From contig QKWP01000852.1 in NCBI GenBank assembly GCA_003550325.1, forward strand, positions 75,880-139,879: a stretch of DNA of 64,000 nt. Reading direction: 5' to 3'. The DNA is from Gigaspora rosea (lineage: Eukaryota > Glomeromycota > Glomeromycetes > Diversisporales > Gigasporaceae). The translations under genes were made by a program, and so were the position numbers. Shown piece after piece: positions 56,543 through 64,000 of this stretch. The notes under the pieces were generated by a model. The model did not search any database, was not told the origin of the DNA, and saw only the letters and a program-made list of their open reading frames with translations. Position 1 is the first letter of the stretch. Each line of letters starts with the position of its first letter.

Positions 56543-59181
56543 ATGTCGCTACCTTTGACTAATGGTGATGTTGCTAAGAATGAGAAATCAATCTTTAACG
56601 ATATGATTTACAATTATGATTGGTCAAAGACTTTGCTTGGTCTATGGATTCATGGGATCCTGCATACAAAATTGCATTGGTAATTTATCGATAATTATGT
56701 CTTTAAAAGAGAAAAAAAGAATGAAATATCGTGAATTTTTCAATAAAAATCCGTATATCAATATAGAATCTGTGCCTTCAAAGTGCGTTTCCGACCTGTA
56801 TCTTTCTTGGTTCCGATTTGGTAATACTGTATAACCAAGGTAAATAATTTTATATTGTGCTTGCTTAATCTATTTGATTAGTCTATTTGATTTGATTAGT
56901 CTATTTAATTAGTCTATTTGATTAATCTATTTAATTAGTCTATTTCTATTTGATTAACCTATTTGATTAATCTACTGTATTTGACTAGTCTATTTGATTA
57001 ATCATTTGATTAGTCAATTTATTAATCTATTTGATTAGTTTTTGGATTAATTAGGCCTAAATAACTAACATTAATTTTATTTACTTATAGAGTGGATACA
57101 GCAAATAACTACGGAATATCCACTAGGTAAATTAAATAATCACATCATACGAGGTATTTATAACTTGCCAACTTAACATCTTTTTAATATTCAATAGTTT
57201 TAGGAAAAACAATTAAGGAGGCTTGGCCTAGTCAATGTGATTTCGTTAGTTCACTATGTGAAAGGTAAGTTGAATAATAAGTTTAAAACAAATTCATTCG
57301 TATTATAAGTTTCTCTTAAATTAAATCTAATATATATAGTGTAAGAACAAAAAGAAAAGGATGGTATAAAAGTGATGAATACATAGAAACAATACGTAAT
57401 GGGTATAGAGAAGAGGTGTATTTTGATTATACATATAGTCCAATTTTTAAATCAGATGGTACGGTTTGTGGTATAATTAATATTTCACAAGAAACCACTC
57501 AAAGAGTTTTAAATGATCGAAGATTAAAAACAATTACTGAAATTGGGTATCGGATTTCTGGTTAGTACACTAAGTATAATATACTGAATTTTTATCCGTT
57601 AACGCGTTTAAATTAACATTATTTCTTGAAGAGGTTACGTCCTTAGAAAGTGCATGTTATATGATGACGAAAGTATTAAGTGATAATAATGCGGATATTC
57701 CTTATTCATTGATTTACTTTATTGAACAAGAATTAAATGATAGTTCTAAATCTCTAATTGCTCGCCTAATCACTACAACTTTTGATGATAGCAATAAAAA
57801 AGGAAGACATATTCCCGATTATTTTCCAGAAACCCATGAAATAATTGATTTAGCAAAAGATGCTGATAAAAGCTATGATACATACATAGTTTTAAAACGA
57901 ATGTCAGCAACTTATTCGTTTTTAAAATGTAAATCCTGGCCAATGCACCTTGCAATAAAAAAAGGACATGTAAAGGTTCTTTTAAAAGATAAGTCTCAAG
58001 CTGTGCTCTTATCTACAAAAATTTCTCTTTGTGAAGGGAAAGTTCTATTTGCTGTATTGATTTGTGGTGTTAATCGATGTCGCGTACTTGATGAGAAATA
58101 CATGGAATATTTTCAAGTACTGTATATAAATATTCACATTGTTAATCCTAATTTTGTTATACTTATCAGAAATACTCAGAAAACCTATAATTTGTTAGTT
58201 AGTTATAAATCAAATGAATAAGTATTTGTTATATGGGGCGTCAATGGAAGAGGAAAAGAAGCGAACTAAAATATTGGCTGATTTAAATCGTCAAAAAGTT
58301 ACGTTTTTTCAAGGCATTAGTCATGAATTAAAAAGTATTTATAATGTCATTCTCTTTTTGAAATGCATTAAGACATATTCTCAATCTTTTTTTTCCATAC
58401 CAGCACCATTAACCTTAATGCTTTCACCACTCGATGACGTAATTAACGTATGTTCACAAGAAACGCAAATAATGTCACATCTTCAAATTGTACGACGTAA
58501 TGCTCGTCGATTGCTTAAACTCATTAATGTTTTGCTACAAGTAAGTTATATTTAATAGCAATGCAGTATTAAATATATTTTTCCAGAAATATTATATTAA
58601 GATAATTCATTTCTTATGTAGTTTTCAAACATAGAAACTGATCAATTAGAAGCACATTATTGTGAAACAAATATAGCTAAATTCACTCAAGAATTAGCTT
58701 TAGAATTTGAATATGTAGCAAAAAAATTAGGATTGGATTATGTTATCGATATTCCATATCCAGACGAATTCAATCAAGCATTGAACTATAAGATTTATTT
58801 AGACCATGATATGTATGAAACAATAGTATTTAATCTTTGTAAGTATTTTCTAAAATATGTGTTAAAAATAAAAATTTTTTTACAATGTATATTCCTTAAA
58901 ACGCACTGATCTTATTGTATTAAATATTTTTTCTTATTAAAGGCTTGAATGCACTAAAGCATACCTGGAATGTACGCATAACCATTCAATTATATATCGG
59001 CTACAAAGACGAGAAAAGGATAATAGTCCTCGAAGTATCAGATACGGGTACTGTAAATAATGTTTCTTACATATTATACTGACACATTTACAAATTCATA
59101 TCTTTATACCAGTATATACTTTTTGTATCATCCAAACTCTGACTTTAAAAAAAAATTAGGAATTGGTATTCCGGAAATTGA
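56543..59181 (+). pseudogene. PAS-GAF sensor histidine kinase, truncated by a retroelement
   Basis: Exons by eye: 56543-56679, 56767-56839, 57091-57126, 57204-57265, 57340-57560, 57632-58116, 58199-58334, 58404-58540, 58622-58838, 58943-59047, 59160-59181, all with GT-AG introns. The order is an N-terminal PAS-like part (NYDWSKTLLG, MDSWDPAYKIAL, FPTCIFLGSDLVILYNQ, FDYTYSPIFKSDGTVCGIIN), a GAF-like part (57632-58116), then the HisKA box. The phosphorylated His lies in GISHELK, which joins PLTLMLSPLDDV across the 69-bp intron 58335-58403. That intron has no stop and keeps frame. The ATPase domain follows with FNLC then LNALKHTW (N-box) and VSDTGIGIPE (G1). The rest of the ATPase and any receiver domain are gone, replaced by gag sequence. 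A single-base loss in exon 1 near 56640 also breaks the frame, so the gene is dead on two counts. Such kinases sense signals through phosphorelay. Confidence 0.9.
56866..57050. repeat. 12-bp minisatellite in a kinase intron
   Basis: About fourteen degenerate copies of ctatttgattag lie inside the intron 56840-57090, making it about three times longer than the gene's other introns. Confidence 0.88.
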
Positions 59182-60757
59182 TCTTCCACCTTTACATACT
59201 CCCCCTCTTTAACGCCAATGCCAAACACTTGAACCCCAATCAGAGTTTGTCCAACCTCAATTTATTGGAGCTTACCCAGACCAAAGAATTGTAGAGCAAG
59301 TACTTCCTGAAGAAGAAATAAATCTAAGAAAGGAAAATTTTGAAGAAATAAACCTAGTTGGAATATTAGAAGAATTAGAAGGAATACAAGAAGAAGCAAA
59401 TTATCAAGCCGATGAACCAGAAGGAGAAGTACTCTTAGAACCTAAATCAGAAACAACTATAGAAGAACTAGAACCTGAAAGAAACATGGCTGAAGATGCT
59501 TTAACTGCTGCTGCTGAAACAATGACTACTCTCACCAATGCTCTTGGACAAGGTGGTGAAAAATCACTTCTTAAAATCGACTTCTATCGAGGTGATGGAA
59601 CTCAGAACCCTGTAACATGGCTTGAAGAACTTGAAAGAGCCGCTAAGGCTAACCACTGGAGTCCTGCTCGACAATTAAAACTCGCCTGTGCTTATATGAA
59701 GGATAATGCTCAAGAATAGCTTGCAAGTCTTGAACATGCCCCACTCATTTTTATCATCATCAACATGACCAAAAAGTTGATGACGTACATATCTATAGTT
59801 TTGCCCATCTTTTCAAAGAAAAGTTTGTACCACTAAACAAAAAGCAATCTGGCAAAAACAATTATTCGAAATTAAACAAGGCGCAGATACAGTTGATACT
59901 TATATTAGCTGCTTTAAACCCTCAAAGGACGAGTGGATCCTACTGGTGCTTTCCCCGAAGCTGTTATAATTCAATTCTTTATTCAGGGACTACAACCTGA
60001 ATATGCCATGAATGTCCAAGCTGCCAAACCTGCTGAATTGGATGATACTATTACTGAAGCAAGAAAATGGGAAACTGGTCGAATAATGCACATAACACTA
60101 ATGATGCCAACTAAGCTATTGAACACCTTACCGAACAGATTGCCAAGTTTAGCATAAATCTCGCTGAAAAACAAGCTGCTCCTTCTACTCCAACTCAAGA
60201 AAATTTAGAGTTAGAACTAGAAGATAGTACAATTGACCCTCTATTGGAGTCCATTGAAGAAAACACAGTCATTTCTTCTGAACCAGAAAATAATAACCAA
60301 AAAGAACCAGAAAGGACCACCCTAAATAAACTAATTGACGACTTAACAAAAACAAGAAATTGGACGTATTTTCAAAGAGATCCATTAACTGGAAATACTG
60401 ATCCTGAGAAGTTACAAGACATACTTACTCGACTCCGAATAGAGAGCCGTGAAAAATATAGAGAACCCCAAGTTAGAGTCCTTGAAGCCTGTTATTATCT
60501 GGAACAACTAAAGATAAATAACAAGACCAAGAAAAAGACCCAAAAGTTATAAAACACTCTAAAAGAAAGCTTAGGATCTCGACGAGCTTTACGAGTATAG
60601 AAATATGCTAATCAAATTTTTCAACTACTCCAACTTTGTGAACTATCGATTTTTTACTCCACTACAGACATAACTTATACTAACTTGGAAGAAATAAGTG
60701 AAGAAAAATTCTCTACACTCATGGATGAAGTTAGAATTTGCAGTGCTCATTCTTAAA
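59182..60757 (+). pseudogene. Ty3-type gag polyprotein remnant fused to the kinase end
   Basis: After the kinase codons for GIPE the sequence becomes an acidic Glu/Pro-rich stretch (YPDQRIVEQVLPEEEINLRK onward), then the gag capsid region: MAEDALTAAAETMTTLTNAL, FYRGDGTQNPVTWLEELERA, ARQLKLACAYMKDNAQE, then after frame changes KQLFEIKQGADTVDTYISCF, PTGAFPEAVIIQFFIQGLQP and DDTITEARKWETG. This matches the retrotransposon gag family. A later part (IDDLTKTRNWTYFQRDPLTG, LRIESREKYREPQVRVLEAC and NQIFQLLQLCELS) ends at a stop near 60756. Frameshifts lie near 59718 and 59920, and stops near 60551 and 60600. No LTRs or pol follow. Confidence 0.8.
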
Positions 60758-62044
60758 GAGGACAGAAATGTTTAGAACAAGTTTTAGTATTAGTTTCTTG
60801 AATGTATTTTCTAATATTAATTTAGTTATATGGGGTTTTTGCCTTGAAAATGACCCTACGGCACTAGAATTTTTTTTTGAGTAAACAACGATTTAAGATT
60901 GTGTAACCAAAACAACCCGAATTTGATTTGTCGCTAATTTTAGATATGCTGATCGCCGATCTTTGCAGATTTCAGGGGGAATTTAACCCGGGTATACATT
61001 AACCAATTAAAATCGTAATCCTAATCAAGTTAAAAATATCTAGACCAAAGCTGATAAATATTTTATAAGAGTAATTTAGCTCATGAAATACCTATACTTT
61101 TATTTATAACATATATAAGTATGTATCTATCTATCTTTGATACGCATAACCAGTATTCAAAATCTATACGTATAACCGATCGAAAATATAAATTAATTGA
61201 CAATTTAGATTCTTGCGGACTGTGGTACGTACGCATATTGAAAATTACTTCCGCAAGTAAAATTTTTGAATATGCGGATTTTATTATGCATTATCATTTC
61301 ATAAATCTTTTTTTGAATTTTTATGTTTAACAAAAATTATCAACCTTTCCTATATAATGAAACAAAATCAATTTTAAACACTGCACATAACTAATATTTA
61401 CGCACCTATACTTGATTTTTTAGATTCTAATTTTATATTAATCGAGTAGAAATAATACTGTGCAGAAAAGTCCTTAACATGTGTAAAGTATTGTGATGAA
61501 TTGATTCTATTGAATATAAAATTACAATAAGTGAGTTAGACTTTATGTTTTCAGCAACCTAGCTGAATAGAATATAAAAATTTATGGTAATTACATAATG
61601 GCATATGAATTTTCTAGCATTGTTGCACCCAAAACTTTGACCTAAAAAAAATAATAAATTTTTAAAAGAATTAATAGTTACTACAATATATAGTTTATAC
61701 AGTCGTGTTTTAAATTAATTTTTTTACAGATCTGAAAATTATATAAAATACAAACCAAATAAACTTAAAGATCTTAGCTAATAACTCTATTCCGTCCTTC
61801 TCTTTTTTTCTTTTGATATAAATACTAGATGGCTGAATATTGATCAAGTAGTCTTAGCGCTACTTAGCCTCAGAGCCACGTTGCACCTTATACATTAATA
61901 GAAATATTATTGTCTATAATATACGTTATAACCTTCAAGCCACAATTATTTCTATTCCTTCATGCATGACTTCTCAACCTTAATACAACATTTTTTTAAA
62001 ACATTAGTTGATCTGTCCTATTTTGGTAGAAATGGAAAGCCTAG
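60758..62044. other. No gene seen
   Basis: Mixed AT-rich sequence. The missing kinase C-terminus was searched for by eye and not found. A plus frame at 61121-61330 has no known motif. Confidence 0.45.
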
Positions 62045-62493
62045 TGTCATGGTGAAATACAGTATGCGATAAACTGGTATGAGTATAAGGGAATAAGCAA
62101 TCGATCGATCAACGACTTGTGCACGTGATGCACATGATCGATCGGGGATTATGAGATCAGGTAAATGATCAATTATGCAACCAAAATAGTATGCATGAAA
62201 TATGAAGTAATTTATGAGTAATATAAGAGTCAAACGATCGTATGATCGTATATGAGCAAATTATGGTGTAAATAATATGACCCGAAGTGTGTATATAGCC
62301 GAAGAGATTGTAATAATATAGTTAGAGTTAGTTAGAAAGTTTCGCTCTTGTAATTAATAAATTAAATAAACTTCATTTGAGTAATAAGGAAAATACTTGC
62401 CTTGTTGAGTTTGTTCGCTTGGTGCCTAATTAATAGTGCCTACCATCCGGGTTAGGTTTTTCTTTGACGAAAGTCACTGATTAACCCGTGACA
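62045..62493 (+). mobile_element. Solo LTR, 449 bp
   Basis: It begins tgtcatggtgaaatac and ends attaacccgtgaca, so the ends are TGTCA...TGACA. The 4-bp word CTAG flanks it at 62041-62044 and 62494-62497. It contains a gatcgatcgatca/cacgtgatgcacatgatcga palindromic zone and an aataaattaaataaa polyadenylation-like stretch. Its 3' part matches the LTR at 31248-31849. No internal sequence follows, so it is a recombined solo LTR. Confidence 0.75.
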
Positions 62494-62607
62494 CTAGTAA
62501 TGCAAGGCAGATGATAGCAAAACCAAAAGATAGAGTTTTGCTAATTCAAATCGAATGCTTATAAATCTCTTAATTATGACATTTACATTATTTATTTGCA
62601 ATACAAT

Positions 62608-62613
62608 TTTCTT

Positions 62614-62648
<35 letters not shown>

Positions 62649-62650
62649 TG
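62608..62650. repeat. ttta microsatellite
   Basis: About ten tandem ttta units. Confidence 0.9.
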
Positions 62651-62836
62651 ATATTTATTATGCAAAAACTGAATTATATATATCGATTGTTCTTTAACTA
62701 TTACGCATACATATATTTTCTTGCATATGTGTTCACGTGCCTTATTCATGTGATCAGAATCACTGATTTCACAATAATGTTGACTCGTCGCTTCTTTGAT
62801 GAGAATCCTGTATTTATAAAATTTTTTTATTTTATT

Positions 62837-64000
62837 TTAAGGTTGTGGGCAAAGAATGTCTTTATAAGGGTCATCAACGTGTTGACGAATTTTCGTATAT
62901 AAATATTTTTTTCGGTCATTTGATAATGGTACAGAAGAAATAGTATTTAACTGACCATTTTTATCAAAGTTATTATTATGCAATAATTGAAAAGAAATTT
63001 CTTCTCCACCTGATTTTTTTGAGGCAAAAACTTTACCGAGTTCTAAGCTATTAAATCGAAAATGATAATATTGTTTTATGTTTGGTAAAGATTTAAAATT
63101 ATTTTTAAAAAGAGAACTAAAGTCATGCCAAACCCATCCCGTACCATTTTTATATTGAATCGCGTTATTTCCTTTTGATGAATTATTAACTATATTTTCT
63201 ATATCATCAATAGTATTAACACGATTATCTCTATAAACTTTTTTAATATGTCCAAAAAACGAATCACAAATAAACTTTGTGTGCCCGGGGAGCATAAAAT
63301 TAACGATAATTTCTTCGTACCAATCTAATGAACATAACCAAGACCAAAACCAAAGTGATAAATTGTTTTTATTTTGACCGCTACAGTTGTCACAAGTTAC
63401 TCTTAATTTTTTTGTTTTTTTAGTTCTAAGAAAATAATACACCATATTTAACGTAGTGTTAGCTCCTTTCGAGACCCCTTCGGGAAGTTCATTTTCACCA
63501 ATTAAAAAGTTTAATTGATAATTTTGTTCTCCTGTTTTACAGATGCCAAAAATGTTTACAGAAAAAGAAGATTTAAAATAAATTGGACCAACTTGTTGCG
63601 GAGAATATGGTATATAAACATTTTGCGCCCAATCGTAACAAATATGTGTAATATCTGGGTTATTTTTACTCTCTTCAATATTGTTATTGTAATGTTGTCT
63701 TTCACGTTCTGCCGCCTCTGTATGTTCATTATATTCGGTTTGAACTTTATTATATTCATCAATATCCTGTTTGGCGACTAATAATTTAGCCTTAAAAGAA
63801 GTACAAACTTCACAAAGATCACTTGCACGTGGCTGAAATCGAATATTAGGAGCTATCTCATACCATAATTTTCTAAACGTAAAATAGGAGATTATTTTTT
63901 CAGATTCATTATGAGTAAGATAAAAGCTTTTTTTATATTCATTGTAAACCGAAACGTAGGTTTGACCAGTTGGAAGGTAAATAAAGACGCCAGAATCATC
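62837..64000 (-). CDS. DUF7869-like, transposon-associated protein, partial (5' end outside)
   Basis: The minus-strand frame is open from the window edge to a stop at 62837, at least 386 residues. Pieces in order: YLPTGQTYVSVYNEY, RFQPRASDLCEVC (with a second Cys, DLCEVCTSFK), a Glu/Arg/Gln-rich coiled segment (QTEYNEHTEAAERERQHYNN), YDWAQNVYIPYSPQQVGPIY, FFLRTK-like linker, then VTCDNCSGQNKNN, MLPGHTKFICDSFFGHIKK, YYHFRFNSLELGKV and a C-terminal RKKYLYTKIRQHVDDPYKDI. The D-NCSGQNKNN and GHTKF-D-FFG-K motifs are the hallmark of a family common in fungi, oomycetes and animals that resembles a DDE nuclease core. I think Pfam names it DUF7869, but that label is from memory. No stop or frameshift was found, so it may be intact. 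An LTR lies 340 bases downstream of its stop. Confidence 0.78.
   Translation of the reverse strand, partial: DDSGVFIYLPTGQTYVSVYNEYKKSFYLTHNESEKIISYFTFRKLWYEIAPNIRFQPRASDLCEVCTSFKAKLLVAKQDIDEYNKVQTEYNEHTEAAERERQHYNNNIEESKNNPDITHICYDWAQNVYIPYSPQQVGPIYFKSSFSVNIFGICKTGEQNYQLNFLIGENELPEGVSKGANTTLNMVYYFLRTKKTKKLRVTCDNCSGQNKNNLSLWFWSWLCSLDWYEEIIVNFMLPGHTKFICDSFFGHIKKVYRDNRVNTIDDIENIVNNSSKGNNAIQYKNGTGWVWHDFSSLFKNNFKSLPNIKQYYHFRFNSLELGKVFASKKSGGEEISFQLLHNNNFDKNGQLNTISSVPLSNDRKKYLYTKIRQHVDDPYKDILCPQP

Overview
The window looks like nuclear DNA of an arbuscular mycorrhizal fungus (Glomeromycotina, Rhizophagus-like). The reasons are strong AT bias, long gene-poor tracts, short GT-AG introns of about 70-90 bases, and the gene families present: Sel1 repeats, BTB/TLDc, a fungal PAS-GAF-histidine kinase, Ty3-type gag remnants and a transposon-associated DDE-like/DUF7869-like protein. 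No prokaryotic features, CRISPR, rRNA or true tRNA genes were seen. All calls are by eye and by hand translation.

Layout. 1-430: edge of a Sel1-repeat gene on the minus strand. 745-1345: a foldback repeat. 1487-3133: a BTB/BACK/TLDc pseudogene whose TLDc exon is split by a 257-bp hAT-type MITE. 3.1-14.4 kb: mostly AT-rich DNA with MITEs and hairpin arrays, plus decayed coding remnants near 11.2-11.6 and 13.1-14.0 kb. 14.4-19 kb: a tRNA-headed retroposon broken by a MULE-like element, itself holding a further insertion. 19.4-23.6 kb: a long-TIR element holding a 3.3-kb hAT element with a decayed BED-finger transposase. 24-26 kb: a three-layer nest of the same retroposon family. 26-27 kb: a TA-target MITE holding a TTAA-target MITE. 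27.5-34.8 kb: a 7.3-kb hAT-type shell holding a MITE, an LTR/gag retroelement remnant, a 58-bp tandem array, another MITE and the most complete retroposon. 34.8-55.9 kb: MITEs, foldbacks, dispersed repeats, an assembly gap and a PIF/Harbinger-like element. 56.5-59.2 kb: a histidine kinase pseudogene with about eleven recognisable exons, cut off by a retrotransposon gag sequence (59.2-60.8 kb). 62.0-62.5 kb: a solo LTR. 62.8-64 kb: the best intact open reading frame, on the minus strand and running off the window.

There is no operon-like cooperation here; the story is layered transposition. Many insertions can be dated relative to one another because target-site duplications, or an uninterrupted paralogue in the same window, define the empty site. 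The most noteworthy observations are the long tRNA-derived retroposon family with a recurring reading frame, an unclassified TTAA-target MITE, a core sequence module shared by MITEs with different termini, and tandem arrays of hairpin units.
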